Part shown: piece by piece, positions 45,456 to 55,107 of the stretch
Layout of the letters: each line of letters opens with the position of its first letter
Numbering within the stretch: position 1 is the first letter of the stretch
Assembly: GCF_027595985.1 (NCBI RefSeq)
Contig: NC_073306.1
Coordinates: 160,290,197-160,354,196 of the forward strand
From: Sorex araneus
Lineage: Eukaryota; Chordata; Mammalia; Eulipotyphla; Soricidae
Direction: 5' to 3'
DNA length: 64,000 nucleotides
Program-made: the position numbers and the translations under genes
The notes under the pieces: model-generated
Seen by the model: the letters and a program-made list of their open reading frames with translations, nothing else
Database searches by the model: none
What the model was told of the DNA's origin: nothing

Positions 45456-45684
45456 CACTGTAGCACTGTCGTTCCGTTGTTCTCGATTTGCTAGAGCAGG
45501 CACCAGTAAGGTCTCCATTGTGAGACTTGTTGTTACTGTTCTTGGCATATTGAATGTGCACGGGTAGCTTGCCAGGCTCTGCCATGTGGGTGGGACACTC
45601 TCGGTAGCTTGCCAGACTCTCCAAGAGGGATGGAGGAATCGAACCTGGGTCGTCCTTGTGCAAGGCAAATGTTCTACCTGCTGG
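45456..45684 (-). mobile_element. RTE-tailed SINE
   Basis: GCACTGTAGCACTGTCGTTC, CACCAGTAAGGTCTCCATTG, CACTCTCGGTAGCTTGCCAG, ATCGAACCTGGGTCGTCC. The head is diverged at its very 5' end (GGGTCACGCAGCC). Confidence 0.88.
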
Positions 45685-45732
45685 GTCACGCAGCCGCATT
45701 CGTGGCCCCAGGAAAAACTGCATTGCTTTCTT

Positions 45733-46005
45733 CCAGGAGCTTTGTTTTATAGTCTCTGGATCTTGGCTGTTGATGAGATTACTGAAAACCTCCAGAACCC
45801 AGCCACAGCCATGCTAAAAGCCACTCTCCACATGCTCAGATGAGCCTCACCCATGAAGGAACTGACAGAGGAACCCAGGTATGCGTAACCCATGCTGAGG
45901 TCTCCAAGCCTGCTTGGATCAGGAATGGGCCTCTTCCACCCAGATCCCCAGTTTTCCAGCAGCTTGGCAGTCACACCCACAAACTCCCCCCAGCGCCATG
46001 TAATC
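45733..46005. mobile_element. L1-like 3' UTR block, two parts in opposite orientation
   Basis: 45733-45785 (TCCAGGAGCTTTGTTTTATA, GTCTCTGGATCTTGGCTGTT) is in the same orientation as 55763-55815. 45788-46005 (AACCTCCAGAACCCAGCCAC, GATGAGCCTCACCCATGAAG) is the reverse complement of 55825-56020. The junction lies near 45787, an arrangement like 5' inversion by twin priming. Confidence 0.7.
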
Positions 46006-46223
46006 TCACCTCATCCCATCTCAACTCACAAATTTACTTTTACCTAATCACTCTCTGGAGTACTTTTAAACTACTCTCTCACATATATTCACTGATTCCT
46101 GTTTCTCCTCTCTTCCTTTCCACTAAAATCTACCTCTTGGACTTCTAATTGGATCCTGATTCAAAGGTAAAAGGAAAGATGATGAGAGAAATGAACACAG
46201 CTGAGATTCGTATGTTATTGACA

Positions 46224-46464
46224 TTGGAGTCATAGCGCAGTGGGTAGGGCATTAGCCTTGCATGCAGCCGACCCGGGTTCAATTCCTCCGCCCCTCTCAG
46301 AGAGCCTGGCAAGCTACCGAGAGTATCCCGCCCGCATGGCAGAGCCTGGCAAGCTACCCGTGGTGCATTCGATATGTCAAAAACAGTAACAACAAGTCTC
46401 ACAACGGAGACATTTCTGGTGCCTCTTTGAGCAAATCGATGAGCAACGGGATGACCGTGATTAC
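46224..46464 (+). mobile_element. RTE-tailed SINE, full length
   Basis: Head TTGGAGTCATAGCGCAGTGG, B box GGGTTCAATTCCTCC, body CTACCGAGAGTATCCCGCC, CGATATGTCAAAAACAGTAA, tail GAGCAAATCGATGAGCAACG, GGATGACCGTGATTAC. Confidence 0.9.
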
Positions 46465-46778
46465 TTTCTCTGTATTGTGGGAGGGGGATGTGAAGCTGTG
46501 TCTTTCCCCAATCCAAATGATGGCTGTTGTTTCTAAAGATGTTTTAAGTGCTAAGGAAATAATTGATTGGTTCATCCAAACAAAGAGGTCCCTGACTGAT
46601 CAGAATGGATAACAGCTCTCTGTTTCATGATGGATCTGGATTTTAAGAGATGAAAATGTCAGGAGAAATAAATCCGGCTATAGTAAGTCAGGCAGAGGCA
46701 GTTGCTACGGAAAGACTACAAGGTCCAAATCTGTCTCCTGGACCATTTCCATTTCTTCATCTGACCTGGCAGGATTCT
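46465..46778. other. Unique intergenic DNA
   Basis: Nothing identifiable. Confidence 0.5.
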
Positions 46779-46953
46779 TTTATTTATTTGGCTTTTGGGC
46801 CACACCCAGAAATCCTCAAGACTTACCCCTGACTCTGCGCTCAGGGATCACTCCTAGTAGAGCTCAGAGGACCATATGTGATGACAGGAATAGAACCCTG
46901 GTTTCCACATGCAAGTCAAATGCTTTACCTGTTTTACTATAGCTCTGACCTCT
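46779..46953 (-). mobile_element. tRNA-derived SINE, diverged
   Basis: GCTTTTGGGCCACACCCAGA, GCTCAGGGATCACTCCTAGT, GACCATATGTGATGACAGG, CTTTACCTGTTTTACTATAG in reverse order. Confidence 0.88.
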
Positions 46954-47081
46954 AACCTGTAGGGTTCAGTAGAAGACCAGGCCGATAATCACAGCTGCCT
47001 TTGTGAAGATGCTATATGCGTTGTGCTGCTATATTGGAAAAAATTTCCATTTATTAATATCATCAGAGAATTTTTGATTAT

Positions 47082-47154
47082 ATATACATATGTGTATATG
47101 TATATATGTGTGTATATATACATATATATGTATGTGTATATATATATATATATC
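47082..47154. repeat. TA/TG-rich microsatellite
   Basis: Alternating TATATACATATGTG units ending in (TA)9. Confidence 0.93.
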
Positions 47155-47715
47155 AAATCCCCTGCCAGGTGTTTTCCACACAGAATTTCATTTGACATCA
47201 TTTTCCCTCTTTTGATATGATTGCCCCCATTTGACAGAAAATACAAGAGCCAGGTGGAAATCTGGCCTCTTCATAATTTCATGTGACTCAATTGCCCTGA
47301 AAAAGCCTCTCCCTCTCCTGCAGGCTAATCATCGGATGATTTACTTTTCCCACAGTCTAGGAAACACTTACCTGAAGTGTGCCTAATCATTAAGTCTTGC
47401 CCCATAGTTATAAAAAGAGGAATGTATCTTTTAAATGATGATTATAAAATGATGCCAAACCAAAACCACCTGATAACTTGTGACAACCAATAAGTGCAAG
47501 ATTTCCTAGGCCACCACTCTACTACAGAGAAGTGCTACACATATTGTAGAAGGCAGCTATTCTCAAGGGAAGAGAAAGGCAGGAGGTAGAAATGGCTAGA
47601 AAGGACAACAGGGAGTGATGTCCAGCCTGGAGGCTCCAAGCCTCAGTGGCTGAGCTCTCTGGGAAGCAGAGGCTGACACAAGGGGAATGGGGCACCATGA
47701 AAGAAAAGGAGGGAA
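47155..47715. other. Unique intergenic DNA
   Basis: 47195-47265 faintly resembles reverse MIR (CATTTGACAGAAAATACAAG). No exon. Confidence 0.5.
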
Positions 47716-47872
47716 GCCCAAGAGATGGTGTAACAGGAGGGAGGATGCTTCCTTGCACATGGCCAATCTGGATTCAATCCCCACCATCCCATCTGGTCTG
47801 GAGGCCACCAGGAGTAACTTCTGATTGTAAAACCAGGAATAACTTATCCTGAGCATCACCAGGTGTGGCCAA
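47716..47872 (+). mobile_element. tRNA-derived SINE
   Basis: GGAGGATGCTTCCTTGCACA, GGATTCAATCCCCACCATCC, GAGCATCACCAGGTGTGGCC. The 5' head is degraded. Confidence 0.85.
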
Positions 47873-48040
47873 AAGGAGGAGGAGGAGAAGGAAGAGGAGA
47901 AGGGGGAGGAAGAAGGAAGGAAGGAAGGAAGGAAGGAAGGAAGGAAGGAAGGAAGGAAGGAAGGAAGGAAGGAAGGAAGGAAGGAAGGAAGGAAGGAAGG
48001 AAGGAAGGAAGGAAGGAAGGAAGGAAGGAAGGAAGGAAGG
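47873..48040. repeat. (GGAA)n microsatellite in a SINE tail
   Basis: An impure GGA-rich lead-in to 47912, then about 32 clean tetramers. Confidence 0.98.
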
Positions 48041-48257
48041 ATGTTGACCAAAGAGCATGACTTAGGCTCGTGACTTAGGCACAGGCACGTCCATGTGGCT
48101 GAAGCAGGGAGGCTGTGGCGGAGCAGCCCGGAAGCATCCTTCCTGGGAGGGAAAGCAGCAGGTGGTTTCTCTGAGCCTGCGAAGTTCTGTGCTCCCCAAG
48201 GGGAAGCTACCACTTTCAAACAGACACGATGGAATTTTGTACATCATGGTGTACATA

Positions 48258-48400
48258 TGTAAGAAGGCCCATTCATTCATTTGTGCAGCAGGCATTTGAG
48301 TGTCTGTAATCTACCTCGATGGGGGCTTTCGAGACTGGCACAGACCAAAGAAAGATCCTGCCTGGGTGATGCTTACATGTTGGATGGCAGAACACACAAT
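48258..48400 (-). mobile_element. L2 fragment
   Basis: CATTCATTCATTTGTGCAGC, AGGCATTTGAGTGTCTGTAA, CTGCCTGGGTGATGCTTACA resemble the reverse of an L2 3' end (ttcattcattcaacaaat...gagcttacat). Confidence 0.6.
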
Positions 48401-48617
48401 AGGACCCCCTAAGTAATGTGAAAGACGTAGAACTTGGACGTTTGTCCTTTGTGGGGATCCACGGACTCTCACTTAGGGGGTGCAAGAGTGCTGATCTCAG
48501 TCCAGATTTACTGGATTCACAACTAAATCTCAAAAGAATCCCAGGGGATTCTTACGTGCAAGAAAATGGCCACTCAGTTCTCCCTGGGGGAGAGCAAGAG
48601 TGAGAGAGCAAGACAGA

Positions 48618-48790
48618 GGAAGAGAGAAGAAAAGTGCCTACCATAGAGTCAGGCGTGAGGAAGGAGGGAGACTGGGGCCACTGGTGGGAAATGTACACTG
48701 GTGAAGGGATGGGTGTTGGAACATTGTATGACTGAAACCCAATCATGAACAACTTTGTAACTGTGTCTCATGATTTAATTTTTTTTAAAA
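48618..48790 (+). mobile_element. L1 3' end
   Basis: AGAAAAGTGCCTACCATAGA, TGTACACTGGTGAAGGGATG, ACATTGTATGACTGAAACCC, then an A/T-rich tail. Confidence 0.85.
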
Positions 48791-48972
48791 AGACAATTTT
48801 AACAAGATGTTGGGATCATATCAATAATGAAGATAATAATAACTAATACATATTTAACACAATGTACTCTGGATCTTTGGTTTTAAGTGTCATGTTCTCA
48901 TAACACCATACAAGTGAGTATTATTTCTGTTTTCATATTATAAACTCAAATTTATATATATATAATCTAAAT

Positions 48973-49229
48973 GGGCTGGAGCAATAGTACAGCGGGTAGG
49001 GCATTTGCCTTGCATGCGGCTGACCTGGGTTCGATTCTTCCACCCCTCTCGGAGAGCCCGGCCAGCTATGGAGAGTATCCCACCTATATGGCAGAACCTG
49101 GTAAGCTCCCCGTGGTGTATTCGATATGTCAAAAACAGTAACAACAAGTCTCACAATGGAGATGTTACTGGTGCCCACTCAAGCAAATCGATGAGCAACA
49201 GGATGACAGTGACAGTAATACAATGATAA
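48973..49229 (+). mobile_element. RTE-tailed SINE, full length, TSD present: type copy of this subfamily here
   Basis: 257 bp. The head GGGCTGGAGCAATAGTACAG is the same as in the A-tailed SINE and has the B box GGGTTCGATTCTTCC. After the B box the sequence switches to a different body (CCACCCCTCTCGGAGAGCCC, GGAGAGTATCCCACC, GTGTATTCGATATGTCAAAA, ACAGTAACAACAAGTCTCAC). The last ~60 bp (ATGGAGATGTTACTGGTGCC, CGATGAGCAACAGGATGACA) is colinear with RTE ORF2 codons for W-R-x-Y-W...Q-I-D-E-Q...D-D, followed by GTGACAGTAATACAATGATA. AATCTAAAT flanks it at 48964-48972 and 49230-49238. Confidence 0.93.
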
Positions 49230-49316
49230 AATCTAAATAAAGACTTATATCTTGAAAAGAAAAAATTTTTAAAAAATAAAGACTGTCCTAGATGATGTTA
49301 AAAATGGGAGTGGCAA

Positions 49317-50131
49317 TGCCGACTGGTCCAGCCATTCTGGAAAACAATATGGATAGTCCCTCAAAAACTAGAAACTGAGCTTCCATATGACCCTGCAATA
49401 CCAGTTCTGGGAATATATCCCAAGGATGCAAAAAAGCACAGTAGAAATGACATCTGTACCTATATGTTCATTGTAGCACTGTTCACAATAGCCAAAATCT
49501 GGAAACAACCCAAGTGCCCTAGAACAGATGACTGGTTAAAGAAACTTTGGTACATCTACACAATGGAATACTATGCAGCTGTTAGGAGAGATTAAGTCAT
49601 GAAATTTGCTTATAAATGGATAGACATGGGGAGTATCATGCCAAGTGAAATAAGTCAGAAAGAGAGGGACATAGAAGGACTACACTCATTTGTGGAGTAT
49701 AGAATAACATCACATGAGGCTGACACCCAAGGACAGTAGATACAAGGGCCAGGAGGATTGCCCCATAGCTGGAAGCCTGCTTCATGAGCAGAGGGGAGAA
49801 GGCAGATGGAATAGAGAAGGGATCACTAAGAAAATGATGGCTGGAGGAACCAGTTGTGATGGGAGATGCATGCCGAAAGTTGATAATGGACCAAACATGA
49901 TGACCTCTCAGTGTCTCTGTTGCAAGCCATAATGCCCAAAAGGAGAGAGAGAATATGGGGAATATTGTCTGCCATAGAGGCAGGGGGAGGGTGGGAAAAG
50001 GGGGAGTGTATACCGGGGTATATATTGGTGGTGGGGAATGTGCACTGGTGGAGGGATGGGTGTTTGATTATTGTGTGATTGTAACCCAAACATGAAAACT
50101 TGTAACTATCTCAGGATGATTCAATAAAATT

Positions 50132-50160
<29 letters not shown>
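49317..50160 (+). mobile_element. L1, 5'-truncated, 13-bp TSD, tail converted to (AT)n
   Basis: This copy encodes the ORF2 C-terminus (FPYDPAIPVLGIYP, DICTYMFIVALFTIAKIWKQ, CPRTDDWLKKLWYIYTMEYY, AAVRRD) up to an in-frame stop near 49593, then ORF2 remnant and 3' UTR with GTGCACTGGTGGAGGGATGG. It ends at AATAAAATTTAAA and (AT)n at 50136-50160. ATGGGAGTGGCAA lies at 49304-49316 and 50161-50173, a perfect 13-bp duplication. Confidence 0.94.
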
Positions 50161-50162
<2 letters not shown>

Positions 50163-50173
50163 GGGAGTGGCAA

Positions 50174-50290
50174 GAGCCAGGCAGCAGAGAGTTGGAACAT
50201 GTGCCTTGCAGACCATGGCTCTGAGCTCAATTCCTAGCCCCCTGTGCAGCCCTGGTGGCCCTGGTGGACCACTGCAAGTCAGGCCTGCCC
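50174..50290 (+). mobile_element. tRNA-derived SINE, old
   Basis: GAGCCAGGCAGCAGAGAGTT, CATGTGCCTTGCAGACCATG, GAGCTCAATTCC, then a C-rich body like 36665-36940. Confidence 0.55.
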
Positions 50291-51080
50291 ACCAGACTAA
50301 GGATTGTGGAAAGTGGGCCCCCCATGACCACTGAGGAGACAGCTACATAAAGAAGGCTAGTCAAGGAAGACCCCACTGTAAAGGGAAACTGATTTGACAT
50401 TTGAAAGCCAGGAGTCTCCCCAGCTCTGGGTCAGGCTCCCTGGCAGATTCAGCTCCAGGACTGAGGGACCAAGGTGGTGTGGCTGCAGCATTAGCAGCCA
50501 GCAAGGCAGACAGCAGACGGCTGGGGTGGGAGGTGAGAATAGAGGGAAGGGGAGGACAGCAGATGCCCCAGTAAAATCCTACGAGAGCTTGGGAAGGTGA
50601 TGCGACGTGTTTCCAAAGGACCGTCCTGGCTGTTGTAAGCTTGGGGGAACCTGGGTGGAACAGGAACTGGGGTGGAACCTGGGTGCCAATCCTAATTCAG
50701 ACCAAAGGCAGATTGTTCAGGCCGATTCAACGTGATCTTCTGATGAATTCAAGACAGGATGTGAGTGAGAGGAATCTAGGGGAGTAGCAGGATTTGGGGT
50801 CACAAATCTGGAAGGATGAATGGAAGAGGGAAGGGAAGGGGCTGTAACTGGTCTCTTGGAATCTCCCTGGGGAGGTAGAAGCTGAGCATCTGAGAGATGA
50901 TGAGGAAATTTTCTCCAAGTGTGGAGCTCAGGGGAGTGGGCTGTTCAAGACATCAACTCAGAGCCATGGCCAGTCACCGTGCTTACTGTAACATCATCTA
51001 ATAGTAGGTGTAAATATAATGAAATGTCCTCATAATCTTTTAAATGTTCAGCTTCTACCTGCCCAAGGGACCAGTTACAG
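50291..51080. other. Unique intergenic DNA
   Basis: No supported exon. Confidence 0.5.
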
Positions 51081-51393
51081 CCCCTTCCCTTCCCTTCCCT
51101 TCCCTTCCCTTCCCTTCCCTTCCCTTCCCTTCCCTTCCCTTCCCTTCCCTTCCCTTCCCTTCCCTTCCCTTCCCTTCCCTTCCCTTCCCTTCCCTTCCCT
51201 TCCCTTCCCTTCCCTTCCCTTCCCTTCCCTTCCCTTCCCTTCCCTTCCCTTCCCTTCCCTTCCCTTCCCTTCCCTTCCCTTCCCTTCCCTTCCCTTCCCT
51301 TCCCTTCCCTTCCCTTCCCTTCCCTTCCCTTCTTCCCTTCTTCCCTTCTTCCCTTCTTCCCTTCTCTTCCCTTCCCTTCCCTTCCCTCTTCCC
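51081..51393. repeat. (CCCTT)n array, ~50 units, with (CCCTTCTT)n edge
   Basis: Pure CCCTT pentamers to about 51330, an 8-bp CCCTTCTT variant to about 51362, then mixed C/T. It is a 313-bp polypyrimidine strand. Open frames across it are low-complexity artefacts. Confidence 0.98.
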
Positions 51394-53027
51394 GTGACTG
51401 TACCAGAGCTTTTATTAGATCACACAGTTAATATGGATGTCACAGAGACAGAACTTTTTCTGGACATTTCTCCTGAGTTTTGATTTCATTTTTTTTCAAA
51501 TGTGTGGCTTTTTTTCATTTCTCAAATGTCAGCGTAAGACTAAAGGAAATGAAGAGTAGCCGAAATAGAAAAACTTTGATAATATGAAAGGATGATCATC
51601 TAAAATCAAATATTTGTTAAATTTTCGCTAAAGAACAGCAAAATTCACTGATGAGCCTCAAAAATTCTACCATGTAAGCTAGGTAATAAATGAAATGAAG
51701 TCTAACTCAGAACAGCAGAGCCTCATTCTGAGCATATTCAATTGCCAAACTGAAATGCTGTTTCCGGGAGAGTTAGGAACTTGACATATTTACCTTCAGG
51801 CCTACAGATTCTGCCCTTTGCACACAGGATGAACCTGACACTTGGAGCCTACAATTCAGAATGTCCCATATAGTTCTGAAGAGCTGGTGCAGAGATCGAA
51901 CCCAAATCAAACAAGAACTAGTTGCAACCCTCAACACAGCTTAAAAAGGAAATCTGCTGAAGGAAGTGATCCTAATTCTTTTCTTTTCAAATGATAGTAT
52001 TGTCTTGTAAATAATATACTTCTAACTATCTGTAGCCAATATATCTTTACTGAAAATGGTTGCTGACAGGTCATTTCCTTCCCTTTTAACTTTTTTTAAA
52101 ATAATGTAGCCCTCCCGCACCCCATGATTCAGAATTCTCATGATGACTTTTCTGGCTGATTTCTGGGCAAAGTGATACTGAGAACTAATCCAAAAATGGG
52201 TAAATGATTTAGTGTTTATTTACACCTTACTTTATTTTTTATCTGTGACAATGATTAAGTAAAACAATGTGATGTACTATCCATAATGATTTCAAGTATC
52301 TATTTTATATAATAAATAATGCAATTCATCTTAAAATCAATCTATATCAAAAATACTTCTGTCAATATTTTCTTTGCGGAGTGAGGGAGGGAGCATAGGT
52401 CAGAAGGCTGACATCAGCGTTAACTCCAATGGCTGAAGTCCAGGCTACCAGGTTCATGCTGAAGTTAAACACATTTTTTCTTCACATTCCTTTAAAGGTT
52501 TCAGTTGATAGCATCTGTTAAGAACAAGACAATGTCAATGTTTCCAGATGTTGCCTAAGGTACTGCATTGAGTTTCAGACTGTTCGGTGGAAGATTATAA
52601 AAATACACTCATTAGCTTGAACTCATCATTGTATATGTATACAGACCATAATGGTTAAAGGGAGTGTGGAAGTTAAAGGTAGTTCCAAAGGATGCAGTGA
52701 GGCTACCTTACAGCAGAGAAGACCAGAAGGGATGAATGATGGACAGAACGGGAAGGACTTGAGGGCACCCACACTCTGTGTGCACAGCTGGATTGTTTGG
52801 GTACAAAAGAAGATTGTTTTGGGTACAGCTCATAGATGTAAGACACAACAAAACCTTCCAGGAGCTTGGCAGAAATTAGGACAACTTAGAAAGTGAGGAA
52901 ACCCAACTTCTAAAAGCACGAAATGGATGTGGGTTCTAAGTTTTCTCCGAGTGTGAGCTAGTGAGCTTCATCAGGGTTTGTTATTGTCAACTCTTGGCTG
53001 TTTTTCTCTGTTAAAGAGAATCAGGTG
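51394..53027. other. AT-rich unique intergenic DNA
   Basis: 1.6 kb with no SINE and no recognisable exon. The longest quiet stretch in this half of the window. Confidence 0.55.
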
Positions 53028-53190
53028 ACTGGGGAGAGAGTACAGGAGTCAAGGTGTTTGCTTGCGTGCCTCCAAGCCCAGGTCCATCTCCAGCACCCCC
53101 TGATCTCCCAGCATCACCGTCAGAGATCCCTGAACAAAGAGCCTGGATTAGCCCTGGTCAGCACCAGGTGTGCCTCCCCCACCCCAATCA
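53028..53190 (+). mobile_element. tRNA-derived SINE, diverged
   Basis: TGACTGGGGAGAGAGTACAG, GTTTGCTTGCGTGCCTCC, CAGGTCCATCTCCAGCACCC, GTCAGCACCAGGTGTGCC. Confidence 0.8.
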
Positions 53191-53244
53191 AAACTGAACT
53201 CTTGTGATATGCTATTAATTCAGTAGCGGTTACAGTAACATCAC

Positions 53245-53345
53245 TGGGTACCACATATGGTCTCCAGAACACCACCAGGAATAGTTCCAGAGCACAGAGC
53301 CAAGAGAAACCCCTGAGCATTGCCAGGTATGGCCCAAAACAGGAA
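53245..53345 (+). mobile_element. tRNA-derived SINE, 3' part only
   Basis: CCACATATGGTCTCCAGAAC, ACCAGGAATAGTTCCAGAGC, GCATTGCCAGGTATGGCCC. Confidence 0.8.
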
Positions 53346-53839
53346 ATAGGTAACATCACTGATATAAAATTTACCTTTCATTTCAATTTTACTTTAAACC
53401 AATCCAGGGCACATAGTCTAGCAGAAAGGAGATTTGGCTACTAAACCTCAGAGCTAGTTATTATTGTGGCTAAAACAACAGGTCTACAGTATAACTATGT
53501 GCTGCCACAAAATATTAGAAAGTATATTAGAGGTTATCATATTTATTAAGTGCCTGCTGGTTGAACAAAATGGCATTGAATGGCTCATAGTCCATAACCT
53601 CACTCAACTAATACCCAAAAATGACATTAGCAAGATTTGTAGTGGAAGGCTGGTTTCCCGAGGCTGGTACCACAGATCAATCTGTGACGGGGACATCCAT
53701 CAGCAGAGATCTTCAGAGTGAAATTCTCCAGTCTGCATATAAAGAACACATTGAAGAGTGATACAAAAAAAAACCTTTGTGTTTCTCAGTTTTCTTTCCT
53801 GGTGAGAAAACCACAGCCCAAAGACTTTCAAAAACTCCA
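53346..53839. other. Unique intergenic DNA
   Basis: 53515-53600 is a possible, very diverged reverse MIR. No exon. Confidence 0.45.
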
Positions 53840-54010
53840 GGGACCAGAGTGATAGCACAGCAGGGAGGGTGTTTGCCTTGCATAAGGCTGACCCGGGTTC
53901 AATCCCTGGCATCCCATATGGTCCCCCAAGCACCACCAGGAGTAATTCCTGAGTGCAGAGTCAGAAAGAACCCCTGAGCATCACTGGGTGTGATCCAAAA
54001 AGAAAAAAAA
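53840..54010 (+). mobile_element. tRNA-derived SINE, A-tailed
   Basis: GGGACCAGAGTGATAGCACA, GACCCGGGTTCAATCCCTGG, CACTGGGTGTGATCCAAAAA. The sequence AAAACTCCA before it and AATACTCCA after the tail form a probable TSD. Confidence 0.92.
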
Positions 54011-54929
54011 TACTCCAAAATTCAAGCTGTTGGCTTAAAGAAAGGCAGCTGGATCACAAAGTAAGGTCACATTGAGCCCCTTGAACACAACTCAAGATCA
54101 AAAAGGCCAATTCTGAGGCTTCCCAATCAGCACTAGCAATTTAAAATAAAGATTTTCAGGTACTCCTTTTAATATATATGTGGAAATGGGAATGAAGAAG
54201 CAAAAATGAACACGGGGGGGGGGGTGGACAAAAGAAACCATGAATGTATGTTACCTTTCATATCCCTCTAGAAGCTCTTGTGAATTCGATGACCTCAAGT
54301 TTAAGTTAAAACCAGCAGCAGGAATAGAGAAAGAATCCCCAACCCTCCAAGAGGAAGCGGGGTGGGGGGGGCACGGGGGGTAATAATAAACACCACAGCT
54401 GACTTTTATACACCCGGAACTGAGACAGTGTCACGTAGCTCTCACTCATAGCTTCACGTCATTTATCTTCAATTAGAATTATTAGCTATTCAGCAACTGG
54501 AGCCAAAGAACTGCTGATACGCTGCAGATGAGAAAACATTTGCTCATCTCCCGGCTCCGGCTGTGCTTAAGCTAAATGGTGGTCACACAAGAGAGAGATC
54601 ACTGGCTCCGGAAAACTGTTCGGGCTTATGTGTAGAGAGCAGGCTGCACTGGCAGCATATGCATCATGTCCATCTGCAGCATTCCTCCATCCCTCCTGGG
54701 GCTCCGTTGCAACTCTTCAGTTTCATTGGTTCTAAAATTCAGGCCTGAAAATCACACTAAAAAAAGTGAAAATAAAAATAATGTGTGTTTGTGTAGTGTG
54801 CACACTACATCACTGTGTGTGATGCCAGAAGTTAAACCCAGGTCTCAAATATGGGAGGGGGTGTGCCTACCACTGAAATACATGTCTGGTTACATCGTTT
54901 AATGTTTTTTTTAGGGGGGTGTGATTTTT
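54011..54929. other. Intergenic DNA with G-runs and old scraps
   Basis: G10 at 54215-54224 and a G-rich stretch at 54358-54380. 54395-54540 is a possible reverse MIR. 54820-54890 (GTTAAACCCAGGTCTCAA, CCTACCACTGAAATACATG) looks like a reverse tRNA-like retrosequence. Confidence 0.45.
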
Positions 54930-55092
54930 TTTCTTTTTGGGTCACACCTGGCAATGTTCAGGGGTTACTCCTGACTCTGCACTCAGGAGTTAATCCTGGC
55001 AGTGCTTGGGGACCATATGGGATGCCAGGATCGAACCCAGGTTGTCCATGTGCAAGGCAAAAGCCCTCCCACTGTACTATCTCTCCAGTCCC
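54930..55092 (-). mobile_element. tRNA-derived SINE, A-tailed
   Basis: TTTTTGGGTCACACCTGGCA, TGCACTCAGGAGTTAATCC, GGATCGAACCCAGG, CTATCTCTCCAGTCCCC in reverse order. Confidence 0.93.
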
Positions 55093-55107
55093 CTGGTCAC
55101 TCAACTT

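Noticed and set aside
47774-48219. Open frames of SFLPSFLP repeats
   Set aside because: Translation of the (GGAA)n/(TTCC)n microsatellite.
51019-51483. Long open frame of PSLPFPSLPF repeats over the CCCTT array
   Set aside because: A pentanucleotide array without stop codons is open by construction. There is no start context and no homology.
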